Positions 15,003 through 22,416 of a DNA stretch of 25,922 bases are shown piece after piece. Within the stretch, counting starts at the first letter, position 1; each line of letters starts with the position of its first letter. The translations under genes were made by a program, and so were the position numbers. Source of the DNA: a virus; IMG/VR virus record IMGVR_UViG_3300046009_013442, positions 1-25,922 of that record; one strand, 5' to 3'. Below the pieces are notes generated by a model. The model was not told where the DNA came from. It ran no database searches and saw only the letters and a list, made by a program, of their open reading frames with translations.

Positions 15003-16901
15003 TTACTCATCTAAAAGCTGTGATTCATCTAAAAGTGATTCTTTTTCTTTATCACTTTCAAATACTAGCTTTTTATTTGCCAACCCCTCTAATAAAGTTT
15101 TATTTTTATTATAGTTTTTCTTAGACATTTCTAATGCTAAAGGAGAACCTCCTTTATATTGAGGACGAATTGAATCTGATTCGTTTTTATCGATTTTCAT
15201 ACCAACTGAACCAATTCTATCTTTTCCAAAAGCATTGTCTTGGGTGTTTCTATCTGTAACTTTTTCTTGTGGTCTTCCTAAAGGTAATTTTTCGTCGTAC
15301 CCATCAGGTACTGAATTATCTTCATATCTACCTTTTCCATATAGAGCAGCTAAATCGTGTGGTGTGCCATAAGATTTTCCTGTTTCTAACGGATCGTTTC
15401 CTTCATCAGCTAATTGTTGCATTCTAAAGGCACGTTTTTGATCTTCAGCTAACAAGTCTCTATATTCATCGTACTGGTCTTCGCTGAAATGGAATACATT
15501 ATTGTAGATCCAATCAGTTGGGAGAAGTTTAGAATTAATAATGTTAGTAGCTAAGTCTACTTTTTCTTTTAGTAATGCTATTCTTTCCTGATCGTAGATA
15601 ATTGATGGAGTGGTCAGGTTTAGGTCAAAATTAGTTAATTGATCACCATCGTATCCTTGAGTATACAAGTGTACTAAAGCAATTTTAGTTAACTCGGATA
15701 ATACAATTTTTTGGATACGTTCAATTGTACGAGCGAAGCGAATATCTTCAGCAGCTAATGTAGCTTTACCTGTTAGGTCTTTTTCGTAACCCATAAACGC
15801 TTTAGGTACCTTAAGAGCAGCAAATAATTTATCTCTTAAGTAAGCAACGTCTTCAATACCATTGTATTCTAAACCTTTTGTGGTATCAATTTTAGTTGCG
15901 GTATCGTTACCTCTTACTGGGATGTAGAAATCCTCAAGTAAGTTTTGCATATTGTATTTTTGGTTGTATTCACCTGTTTTTTCATCCATCAATGGAGTTT
16001 TCTTCATTGTGTTGATAGTTTTCTGCATAAATGCATCAACATCTTGAGGTGGAATATTACCTACGTTAATGTAGAAAATACGTTTTTCTGGGGCGCGAGC
16101 AATTCTGTGAATAAGCATCGCGTCTTCCATTAACACATATTGTTTAAATAGACGGCGGGCTGGTTCTAAGTACGAACGACCATAAGGAAGATAGTTAACA
16201 TCTGTAATTAAACGGAAGTGAGCCATCTCGTAATTATCAAATACAATCTGGTTGTCAGTTGGTTTAGTATTAGGTGTTGAATAATAACCTGAACCACCAG
16301 TATAATAACCATCTGGAGAGTAGAGGAATTCTACTTTAGATGGATGTTTTATATCGAAATTTTCTCTTCTTTGGATGTGATATGCTGTGTAAGGAATAAC
16401 GTTATATACACCGAATTTCTCCGCGATTTCTAGCTTAATAAAGAAATCACCGTACTTACACATTTGACGAATCCAAGACCATAGATTAAATTCTATGTTT
16501 AAAACGTCATAGAATAAATTGTAAAGTATCTTTTGAACATCATCATCACTACTTCTGATTTGAAGTACTTCACCTTGATCATTCTTTAAAGTACATTCAT
16601 CAGCTATAATATCAAGTGCCGATGCTACAATAGCGTCTGTATCCATTGTATCATAGTCATTATATAGATAAGTTCTAAGATACTGATATTGTAAGTTAAA
16701 TTGCTGACCTAAAAGGGATGTAGCGGCTGGGTTTTGGTAGATTTTACCAAATTTATCAATTAAGGAATTGGTTTGAAATTCACCTGTAGTTTGAATTCTA
16801 TCAGGATCAATAACTTTTAACTGACCTCCACCTTCATTTCTAATGATGACATCGGTTGAAAAAAGTCTTTTTAATCTACTAAATAGGTCAGTTTGAGCCA
16901 T
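15003..16901 (-). CDS. gp20: Portal protein, T4 gp20-like
   Basis: 632 aa, longer than T4 gp20 (524). The N-terminal region (DLFSRLKRLFSTD, then YRTYLYNDYDTMDTDAIVAS with the ALDIIADECTLKN block) and the central RIARAPEKRIFYINVGN segment followed by MQKTINTMKKTP are clear gp20 hallmarks. The stem/crown region continues with DKLFAALKVPKAFMGYE and the wing with LATNIINSKLLPTDWI. It forms the dodecameric ring at the packaging vertex, to which terminase and later gp13/gp14 bind. The extra C-terminal 100 residues are polar and end with several LLE/LDE motifs (TLLEGLANK, LLDESQLLDE), so protease trimming is conceivable. It has its own ATATTTAT motif and lies directly after the terminase. Confidence 0.95.
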   Translation of the reverse strand: MAQTDLFSRLKRLFSTDVIIRNEGGGQLKVIDPDRIQTTGEFQTNSLIDKFGKIYQNPAATSLLGQQFNLQYQYLRTYLYNDYDTMDTDAIVASALDIIADECTLKNDQGEVLQIRSSDDDVQKILYNLFYDVLNIEFNLWSWIRQMCKYGDFFIKLEIAEKFGVYNVIPYTAYHIQRRENFDIKHPSKVEFLYSPDGYYTGGSGYYSTPNTKPTDNQIVFDNYEMAHFRLITDVNYLPYGRSYLEPARRLFKQYVLMEDAMLIHRIARAPEKRIFYINVGNIPPQDVDAFMQKTINTMKKTPLMDEKTGEYNQKYNMQNLLEDFYIPVRGNDTATKIDTTKGLEYNGIEDVAYLRDKLFAALKVPKAFMGYEKDLTGKATLAAEDIRFARTIERIQKIVLSELTKIALVHLYTQGYDGDQLTNFDLNLTTPSIIYDQERIALLKEKVDLATNIINSKLLPTDWIYNNVFHFSEDQYDEYRDLLAEDQKRAFRMQQLADEGNDPLETGKSYGTPHDLAALYGKGRYEDNSVPDGYDEKLPLGRPQEKVTDRNTQDNAFGKDRIGSVGMKIDKNESDSIRPQYKGGSPLALEMSKKNYNKNKTLLEGLANKKLVFESDKEKESLLDESQLLDE

Positions 16902-16918
16902 AGTGTGTTGTTATTGTG

Positions 16919-16927
16919 ATAAATATT
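16919..16927 (-). promoter_or_regulatory. ATATTTAT motif upstream of the portal gene
   Basis: Coding strand AATATTTATCACAA lies 17 nt before the portal ATG; its upstream end overlaps the terminase stop codon. Confidence 0.5.
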
Positions 16928-18494
16928 AAAGCAACCATCTAAGGTCCTCTTGTTGTCCATTTATAGTTTGAGTATAAGGATTTCTTATACCCATCGGGTT
17001 ATAAGCTCCTACACTACTATCTCCTTTTCTCATACCATTTAAAGCCGCGCGAGTCATATCGAGTCCTTGTTGTTGGAACTTAAGTGAAGTGTCTCTTAAA
17101 TACATCCCAATACCAAAAGCCATTACCAAGTCGTCATTATACCCGGTTTGGGCTTCAGGTCTACCATTTTTCCAAACAAATACCTTCATTTCTTCTAGTA
17201 AACGTTTAGAACGAATAGTAACACTTTTATCACCAACAAATTCTCTAAATTTATTTACAATTAAGGGTCGTGTTCTTAAAGACATAGTAAAACCAGGAAC
17301 AAGGCTTGAATCTCCTTCCCATGTTCTAAGATATGACTCAGCTGTTAGGGAATCACTCTTAGGTGAGTGATAAAGATTTCTATATCCACGTTCTTTAATG
17401 GCATCTAACGTTGCCCAACCTATAGTAGCATTTTCTACTACAAGTAAAGCATTATTATATTCAGATGCTACTCCTACAAGAAAATAACCATATTCTTTAG
17501 GAGGTAATTGACCCTTATATTCAGCAACTTGTGTATTTGTTTCAATATCAACTATATGAAAAGCTGAACTGTCTTTACCATCACCACGAGCAACGTCAGC
17601 TACGACCATGTAATTTCTAGTATAATCAGCAGGCTCCCAAACCCAATAGTTTTGGTCTGCACCTCGTCTTTCTAAAGGATCTTTAATAGTGGTTTGAGAG
17701 ATAAATTCAAGCCATTCTGAGTAGAATACAATGTCACCTGAAGTACTAAAATCACAGTCACATTCTTGTGCTGCCATTCTAGGATCACCTAGTAATTCAT
17801 CTTGTCGTTTTCTCCAAGTATCATCCCTCTCAGGGTGTACGTACCAAGGTAACTTGATAGGTAAAAAGTCGTTCTCTGCTGCTTCCGCTCTCACCCATGT
17901 CTGGTGAAACCAGTTTCCAGTTCCATACGGTGTTGAAAGTACTATTGCTCCACCACCCGTAGCAAGTGTTTGTTGTGCTGATGCCCATATTTCTCCAATT
18001 CCTTCAATAAACGCAGCCTCGTCAACTATCAGCAAAGATACTGCTTCTGATCGACCAGCATCACTTGATGCTGAGGTTGCTTTAATTTGTGATCCGTTAC
18101 TTAATCTTAAGGTTAATTTGTTGTTTTCGTCTGCTGTTATTTTCAACCAAGAAGGTAAATTATCAAACATGAATTTTACCTTCGTAACCATGTTTTTAGC
18201 GGTTTCCTGCTTGGTTGCAATACAAAGTATATTTTTGTCTTTATGAAATAACATTAACCATAAAGAATAACCTGCTGCTAATGTTGAGATACCTAACTGA
18301 CGAGATTTAAGTACAACTGAGTATGGGTTATCTCTCCAAAGGGTTAAAACTTTACCCTGGAAAGGGTAGAGATTAAATTGAACTCTACCTCTTTGTGGGT
18401 GTTGAATATAGCAGTATTTACGCATAAAGTGTGCTGGGTCTTGGGCACACTTGATATATTCTTGTTGGATTATTTGTCTTAAATCTTCACTCAT
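16926..18494 (-). CDS. gp17: Terminase large subunit, T4 gp17-like
   Basis: 522 aa. This is the ATPase and nuclease motor that cuts concatemers and packages DNA through the portal. The ATPase domain has a Q-motif-like YPFQGKVL (43-50), Walker A SRQLGIST (64-71), Walker B LLIVDEA (154-160) and coupling motif STPYG (187-191). The GxxGKT lysine is replaced, as in many terminases that use the upstream Arg/Lys. The RNase H-like nuclease has D300 (VVADVARGDGKDS), E354 (LLVVENATIG) and D454/D455 (GYNDDLVMAFG), so all three metal ligands are present. It starts 7 nt after the spanin-like gene and is followed by the portal gene; T4's sheath and tube genes (18, 19) that normally lie between 17 and 20 are absent. 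Confidence 0.96.
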   Translation of the reverse strand: MSEDLRQIIQQEYIKCAQDPAHFMRKYCYIQHPQRGRVQFNLYPFQGKVLTLWRDNPYSVVLKSRQLGISTLAAGYSLWLMLFHKDKNILCIATKQETAKNMVTKVKFMFDNLPSWLKITADENNKLTLRLSNGSQIKATSASSDAGRSEAVSLLIVDEAAFIEGIGEIWASAQQTLATGGGAIVLSTPYGTGNWFHQTWVRAEAAENDFLPIKLPWYVHPERDDTWRKRQDELLGDPRMAAQECDCDFSTSGDIVFYSEWLEFISQTTIKDPLERRGADQNYWVWEPADYTRNYMVVADVARGDGKDSSAFHIVDIETNTQVAEYKGQLPPKEYGYFLVGVASEYNNALLVVENATIGWATLDAIKERGYRNLYHSPKSDSLTAESYLRTWEGDSSLVPGFTMSLRTRPLIVNKFREFVGDKSVTIRSKRLLEEMKVFVWKNGRPEAQTGYNDDLVMAFGIGMYLRDTSLKFQQQGLDMTRAALNGMRKGDSSVGAYNPMGIRNPYTQTINGQQEDLRWLL

Positions 18495-18500
18495 ATTATA

Positions 18501-18920
18501 TTAGAGTAGAAAAAGAACAGCTACCAAAGCTAAACTACTCCCAGCTCCAACACCTATCCCACTCCAAAATTTAGCTCCTTTTTCTTTTTTAAGGGCTTTA
18601 ATTTCGTCTTCCTTTAATTGTATTTGTATATTTTTTTCCTTAACAATTCCTTGACAATCGTTTAAACGTCCAACAGTGTTTTCGTATTCTTTTTCTCTAA
18701 TAGAAATTAACTTACGTAGATTTTCAATATCACGTAGATAACTTTGCTTTTCTTGTTGACAAAAATCACCTGTCTCTAGGTCAACCATAATCTGGCGAAC
18801 CATAAGTTCAGGGAAGCAGATTAATGTATCACCATTAACGACTGTAACGCTTTGAGAAATAGCCGGGAAGCTCATCAGTAGAAAGCTTGCCAAGCTCAGC
18901 CATTTTTTTATCGTATTCAT
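18501..18920 (-). CDS. Signal-peptide, coiled-coil, C-terminal membrane protein (spanin-like)
   Basis: 139 aa from the ATG at 18920; a TTG-initiated frame from 18956 is possible but would bury the signal peptide. MNTIKKWLSLASFLLMSFPAISQS is a standard signal peptide with a likely cut after the AIS triplet. The mature part has VVNGDTLICFPE and a GDFCQQEK segment, then a coiled coil (about 55-115), and ends in a hydrophobic segment (GVGAGSSLALVAVLFLL). I recall similar 'VNGDTLICF' proteins in Bacteroidota phages. Its gene starts inside the upstream membrane-protein gene (86-nt overlap, different frame), the nested arrangement typical of spanin pairs that disrupt the outer membrane at lysis. There is no lipobox cysteine at the cleavage site, so a classical o-spanin is not proven. 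Confidence 0.6.
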   Translation of the reverse strand: MNTIKKWLSLASFLLMSFPAISQSVTVVNGDTLICFPELMVRQIMVDLETGDFCQQEKQSYLRDIENLRKLISIREKEYENTVGRLNDCQGIVKEKNIQIQLKEDEIKALKKEKGAKFWSGIGVGAGSSLALVAVLFLL

Positions 18921-19188
18921 TTTTTGCTCTTTTACGTCGTTTTTCTTCTTTGTCAAGTTCTACTAAAACAGAATCTGCTTGTGCACGTAGTTTTATATTT
19001 ACTACTTCTAGAGAATCGGAATGGTCCTCTAGTTTTTTGATTCTAGCTTCGCTTTCAATTCGCTGTTTTTCTAGTTGTTGTTTAAATGCTCTTTTATAGA
19101 TATTACCTCCTACAAGATATTGGAAAATAACAATCCCTATCAAAGCAAATATAACTAGAAACTCAGGATTCTTTTTTATCCAGTTCAT
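18835..19188 (-). CDS. Inner-membrane coiled-coil protein, probable i-spanin
   Basis: 117 aa. One N-terminal transmembrane helix (about 10-28, EFLVIFALIGIVIFQYLVGG) with a short positively charged cytoplasmic end is followed by a long charged periplasmic coiled coil (about 35-100, KRAFKQQLEKQRIESEARIK and onward) and a short basic tail. This is the architecture of inner-membrane spanins (Rz type). The 3' end overlaps the next gene, which encodes an exported protein, as in Rz/Rz1 pairs. The unit is preceded by an ATATTTAT motif, consistent with late lysis expression. Sequence identity to a named spanin is not claimed; topology and gene overlap are the evidence. Confidence 0.6.
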   Translation of the reverse strand: MNWIKKNPEFLVIFALIGIVIFQYLVGGNIYKRAFKQQLEKQRIESEARIKKLEDHSDSLEVVNIKLRAQADSVLVELDKEEKRRKRAKNEYDKKMAELGKLSTDELPGYFSKRYSR

Positions 19189-19201
19189 AAAGGTTTCTTT
19201 A

Positions 19202-19210
19202 ATAAATATT
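19202..19210 (-). promoter_or_regulatory. ATATTTAT motif upstream of the spanin-like pair
   Basis: Coding strand TAATATTTATTAAA lies 13 nt before the ATG at 19188 and overlaps the stop codon of the kinase gene. Confidence 0.5.
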
Positions 19211-19739
19211 ACAAAGAAAGCGCCTCTTTGACCTGTTTGATACGTTCAGTATTTGAGCCTGAGATGATATGGAGATGTTGGATTCGATATTTGTTAGAAT
19301 TAATAAGATGGTTGATTATAAAATCAATCAAATTACGATATTCAGGATCTGTTTCGCGCACACCATTATTTTCTACTTCTACACCTTCAGGAGAAACATA
19401 AAAAATATGATCGTATTCTGAAATAAGATTACTGGCGAAGTCGATAAATGCATCTTTATCAATGTAATCCATTGTTTTAGATGCCTTAGCAAATGCCATT
19501 ACATCAATCACAGTGCGATCTGTGATAATGTTTTCTTGCATTAACTCACCGGCACGTTCAGCTAAGAACACAATTTGTCCTTTAAGTGTTGAATCAGTGT
19601 TCAATGGAATACCTAACCCCATTAAATACTTTGAACGTTCTGTTCTGAAAGTATAATCTTTAAATTCAGGTAATTCTTTTAACGCATTAACAAGCGTTGT
19701 TTTACCTACTGACATAGTGCCACAAAATCCTATCTTCAT
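19209..19739 (-). CDS. NadR/AAA_28-like P-loop kinase
   Basis: 176 aa from the ATG at 19739, which overlaps the TGA of the upstream gene (ATGA). The P-loop is GTMSVGKTT (7-15) at the very N-terminus. A TERSKYL segment (39-45) and NIITDRTVIDVMAFAKA (70s-80s, LID/DR-type motif) follow, then HIFYVSPEGVEVENNGVRE and a terminal HIISGSNTERIKQV. This is the layout of the AAA_28 group that includes the ribosylnicotinamide kinase domain of NadR and nucleoside/nucleotide kinases. It probably phosphorylates a nucleoside-like substrate, which may be for NAD salvage or nucleotide metabolism, but the substrate cannot be read from sequence. It is last in a metabolic unit with the cupin-methyltransferase fusion and the flavoenzyme. 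Confidence 0.75.
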   Translation of the reverse strand: MKIGFCGTMSVGKTTLVNALKELPEFKDYTFRTERSKYLMGLGIPLNTDSTLKGQIVFLAERAGELMQENIITDRTVIDVMAFAKASKTMDYIDKDAFIDFASNLISEYDHIFYVSPEGVEVENNGVRETDPEYRNLIDFIINHLINSNKYRIQHLHIISGSNTERIKQVKEALSL

Positions 19740-20812
19740 GATTTCCAAAAATACATAAAAGTTTGTATGGAGCCAAGTTTAACATGAAAATTAAAACCAT
19801 GTTGGTGAATAGTTTTAATGAACTCTGTTCGAGCTTCTTCACTATATCCAAACACATCTTCATGATATTCAATAAAGATTTTATCAATTTTAGCCCAAGT
19901 TTCAGGACTTATCCCATGTATTGCTTCTTTTTCTCCACCTTCAATATCCATTTTTAGGTAGTTTATCTTTTCAATATTGTGTTTTTTTACAATATCATCT
20001 AGAGTAGTACAGCGGATAATTCTTTTAGCTTGCCAATTAGGCCATATACTAATCTCCATAAAGCTATTTTTATCCGAAATAGCAATTTGTTCTAAAGTCC
20101 AATTGGTACCTGCATTTTTCTTTAAAGCTTCAAAAATATCAGGATCAGGTTCAATAGCATAGATTTGTGACGCTCCTTTAGATTCAGCATAAGCACAATT
20201 CATTCCTACATTAGACCCTAAATCTACATAAACGTCACCAGGTTCAACTGTGAAAAATTCATTGTCAAGTTCTTTATGTATAATGTTAGCCCAGTACATA
20301 CAGGCCTCCCACCCATACTTTACCTCAGCTTCATTCTGGGGGGTAGTTGATAGATCTTCAAAAAGGGTAAAATCAACTAATTTGTCGTTTAAAGACCAAA
20401 ATTGAGTTAAATCTCTACCTTTAAATTGAGTTTTAAAAGTGTCTCCTTTAAATACTCTGTAACTGTCTTCCTCATAGTGTTTTGTAGATACCTCAAAAAT
20501 TGTAGCACCTTCAGTAAGTGCTTTTAATTGGTGGGGTTGTCCTATTTCTAGATCTACAACATCTCCTTGACGAATTACAGTTGATTGTACTTCAGCTTTT
20601 TCGGTATCAATCCAACTGTATTCAAATTCTCCTTCAGCTACATACCATGATTCTTCTTTAATCAAATGGTAGTGCATTGAAAATTTTTTACCTTTCTCAA
20701 ATACAAGTAGTTTACCACAATATAAATCATGGTTTATAATCCAAAGCTCGTGTCCCCAAGCTTTCTTATGAATATCTCCTTTACGAGGGATTGGTTGATA
20801 TTTGTGTCCCAT
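19736..20812 (-). CDS. Cupin-FkbM methyltransferase fusion
   Basis: 358 aa with two domains. The N-terminal cupin (about 20-120) is of the mannose-6-phosphate isomerase-like type: GKKFSMHYHLIKEESWYV carries metal-binding H47/H49 and E53, and IGQPHQLKA carries H94. The C-terminal FkbM-family methyltransferase (about 165-355) has SAM motif YVDLGSNVGMN (195-205), the acidic EPDPD (221-225) and KMDIEGGEKEAIHG (287-300). FkbM enzymes methylate sugar or polyketide hydroxyls; sugar-nucleotide cupins act in glycan synthesis, so the fusion could modify a surface glycan, but the target is inferred. It overlaps the small upstream gene (TAATG) and the downstream kinase (ATGA), so it is translationally coupled. 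Confidence 0.85.
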   Translation of the reverse strand: MGHKYQPIPRKGDIHKKAWGHELWIINHDLYCGKLLVFEKGKKFSMHYHLIKEESWYVAEGEFEYSWIDTEKAEVQSTVIRQGDVVDLEIGQPHQLKALTEGATIFEVSTKHYEEDSYRVFKGDTFKTQFKGRDLTQFWSLNDKLVDFTLFEDLSTTPQNEAEVKYGWEACMYWANIIHKELDNEFFTVEPGDVYVDLGSNVGMNCAYAESKGASQIYAIEPDPDIFEALKKNAGTNWTLEQIAISDKNSFMEISIWPNWQAKRIIRCTTLDDIVKKHNIEKINYLKMDIEGGEKEAIHGISPETWAKIDKIFIEYHEDVFGYSEEARTEFIKTIHQHGFNFHVKLGSIQTFMYFWKS

Positions 20813-21081
20813 TAGAATCGTGTTGTTCCTCGCATTGAAGGATTTTTATACCAAGGTAAACCTTCTCTGTCTTTACGAGCTTGAGTCCAATCTTGTTCAG
20901 CTAATTCTAAACCATATAGATAATAGGCTTTTTTTAATGTACTATCATCTTCAATAGGTTCAATAGCTGGGCCATCCCAGTTGTGCATTTTCCAACTTTC
21001 TTGTCCTTGTTCTTTAAACAAATGGATTAATGCTCCTTGTGATCTAATAGTTTTAGTTTCAAATACTTTTTCTTTACTCAT
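20812..21081 (-). CDS. Small conserved phage protein, function unknown
   Basis: 89 aa. The pattern HNWDGPAIEP followed by KKAYYLYGLELAEQDWTQARKDREGLPWYKNP is one I recall in small proteins of large T4-type phages, usually of unknown role. The Tyr-Gly repeat has a MORN-like flavour but is too short to call. No membrane segment. Its ATG overlaps the stop of the flavoenzyme C-terminal half (ATGA), and its TAA overlaps the ATG of the cupin-methyltransferase gene (TAATG), so it belongs to the same metabolic unit. Confidence 0.6.
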   Translation of the reverse strand: MSKEKVFETKTIRSQGALIHLFKEQGQESWKMHNWDGPAIEPIEDDSTLKKAYYLYGLELAEQDWTQARKDREGLPWYKNPSMRGTTRF

Positions 21082-21902
21082 ACTGCATAGTGGCTTAAAA
21101 ATTCCGGATATTCGGTATCGCGAAGGTAATAAGAAAGAATGTTCTCGGCAACATATATTGCTTGAGCTCCTGAAACTGTTATGCCTCTAGCTGATAAAGC
21201 ATCACCTACAAAGTGTACATTGGGGAACTTGGTAAGAGACAAGTTGCGATAGTTTACAAGTGGTTCAGGTGAAAGATATTTTACCTCGGGAACGTAAATA
21301 CCCCAATCGTCTTGTAGGGTTGGGAATACTTTTTTCATATCCTCGATAAAGTCCATAATGTAGGTCCAATATTCACCCATTACATTCTCTACTCCGCTCA
21401 AATTATCAATTTGGAAAGCTGACACATCGTTGCCTTCAGAGGTTGATGATGGAATTCGAGTAGGTGAGTAATATAAACCAGTACCATTGAATTGAAGCTT
21501 GTTTACAACATCACGTGACCAAGCAAATGGATCTTCAATGCCATTGATTTCCATCAAGATACCAAAATTGGTCATCCCGTTTAGATATTTTGGATCTTTT
21601 TTAGCGTGGCCATTGTAGCTATGATCACCATATGTTTCTTCTACAGCAACATAAGCGGCATTGTTATTTGTACAGAATGAGCGAAGCGAAACACCTTTAT
21701 CGTCAAATTTTCTATACAACTTAAAGTCGTATGAAACGTCAATTAGTTTCTGGAAGTGTTTTTGTGGTGCCTCGAATCTTACGCCCAATTGCACACTCTT
21801 AACTTCAGTAGGTAAGTCATATTCCTTAGCTAATTTAGATGAAAAATCTATTCCTGATTTTCCGGTTCCTATAATACATTTGTCAAATTTTATTTTTCTC
21901 AT
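21078..21902 (-). CDS. C-terminal half of a split COG2509-like FAD-dependent dehydrogenase
   Basis: 274 aa from the ATG at 21902; an in-frame TTG at 21935 lies in insertion sequence and is not preferred. MRKIKFDKCIIGTGKSGIDF is the internal strand and GTG(K/R)SG motif found midway in COG2509-type flavoproteins. Next come LGVRFEAPQKHFQKLIDVSYD and, at the end, FVGDALSARGITVSGAQA, the second FAD-contacting motif that closes the nucleotide-binding fold. Alone it lacks the N-terminal GxGxxG, which is in the gene at 22415-22930. Between the halves lies a 518-nt insertion. Joining after codon GAT of the first half to AGA of the second gives a seamless reading frame. It may fold with the other half as a two-chain enzyme, or be dead. 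Confidence 0.8.
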   Translation of the reverse strand: MRKIKFDKCIIGTGKSGIDFSSKLAKEYDLPTEVKSVQLGVRFEAPQKHFQKLIDVSYDFKLYRKFDDKGVSLRSFCTNNNAAYVAVEETYGDHSYNGHAKKDPKYLNGMTNFGILMEINGIEDPFAWSRDVVNKLQFNGTGLYYSPTRIPSSTSEGNDVSAFQIDNLSGVENVMGEYWTYIMDFIEDMKKVFPTLQDDWGIYVPEVKYLSPEPLVNYRNLSLTKFPNVHFVGDALSARGITVSGAQAIYVAENILSYYLRDTEYPEFLSHYAV

Positions 21903-21903
21903 A

Positions 21904-21990
21904 TTACTTGTTTTTATATTCCCATTTATAACCAAATGCTGTTTTTATTTTCCCTTTACAAGCTAAATTTATACAACCATAAGAAAAAAT
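21904..21990 (-). pseudogene. Relic of a homing endonuclease C-terminus (NUMOD1-like)
   Basis: A 28-codon frame without a start codon, closed upstream by TAG (21991-21993) and downstream by TAA (21904-21906), reads INLACKGKIKTAFGYKWEY followed by KNK and stop. The pattern '(S/N)I-x-C-x-G-K-x-K-T-A-x-G-Y-x-W-x-Y' is the usual C-terminal DNA-binding motif of phage HNH homing endonucleases. It ends one base before the ATG of the flavoenzyme's C-terminal half. No HNH or GIY-YIG catalytic part remains. Confidence 0.75.
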
Positions 21991-22000
21991 CTAAGAAAAA

Positions 22001-22393
22001 TTAAATTCTTCCTTTTTCTCTAATACGTTCATTATCATCATTTACTATAATGTGACCCAGTATATCTTCTATTATAGCTGCTATTTTTTTTAAATCATCA
22101 TGAGCCTTTGGATTTTCAATACTTAAAAATCCATCATAATATATACCTTTAACTTGAAAAGCTTCAGCTTTAAATCCTTTCTCGTTTAATTTATTCGCTA
22201 TATTTTCTGCTTCAGAAAATTTTAAAGTTGATAATGAAATTGTTTTTCCATTATTAGTAACTCTAATTTGATGAGAGCGAACTGTTTCTCCATATGGAGT
22301 TATATCACCTATTTTATATTTTTCTAAATTTACTTCATTTAATACTTTATTAATTTCCTCTTTAATAATTTGTTTTAATTCAGATTTTTTCAT
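22001..22393 (-). CDS. Leader-bearing small protein inserted within the flavoenzyme locus
   Basis: 130 aa. The leader MKKSELKQIIKEEINKVLNE is a textbook amphipathic helix ending in LNE, the type I interpret as a prohead-targeting, protease-cleaved peptide. The remainder (about 110 aa) has TNNGKTISLSTLKFSEAEN, where the NGK and SEAENIANKLNEKGF elements suggest a small SPOR- or RRM-like alpha/beta domain, and ends with a helix and polar tail. I do not recognise the family. It is not an endonuclease. The gene has its own ATATTTAT motif (22408-22416) and lies with a homing-endonuclease relic inside the insertion that splits the flavoenzyme gene. Confidence 0.6.
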   Translation of the reverse strand: MKKSELKQIIKEEINKVLNEVNLEKYKIGDITPYGETVRSHQIRVTNNGKTISLSTLKFSEAENIANKLNEKGFKAEAFQVKGIYYDGFLSIENPKAHDDLKKIAAIIEDILGHIIVNDDNERIREKGRI

Positions 22394-22407
22394 AATTATA
22401 TTTTATT

Positions 22408-22416
22408 ATAAATATT
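22408..22416 (-). promoter_or_regulatory. ATATTTAT motif at the insertion boundary
   Basis: Coding strand AATATTTATAATAA lies 14 nt before the ATG at 22393. It overlaps the TAA stop (22415-22417) that truncates the flavoenzyme N-terminal half, so the insertion appears to have brought the motif with it. Confidence 0.5.
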
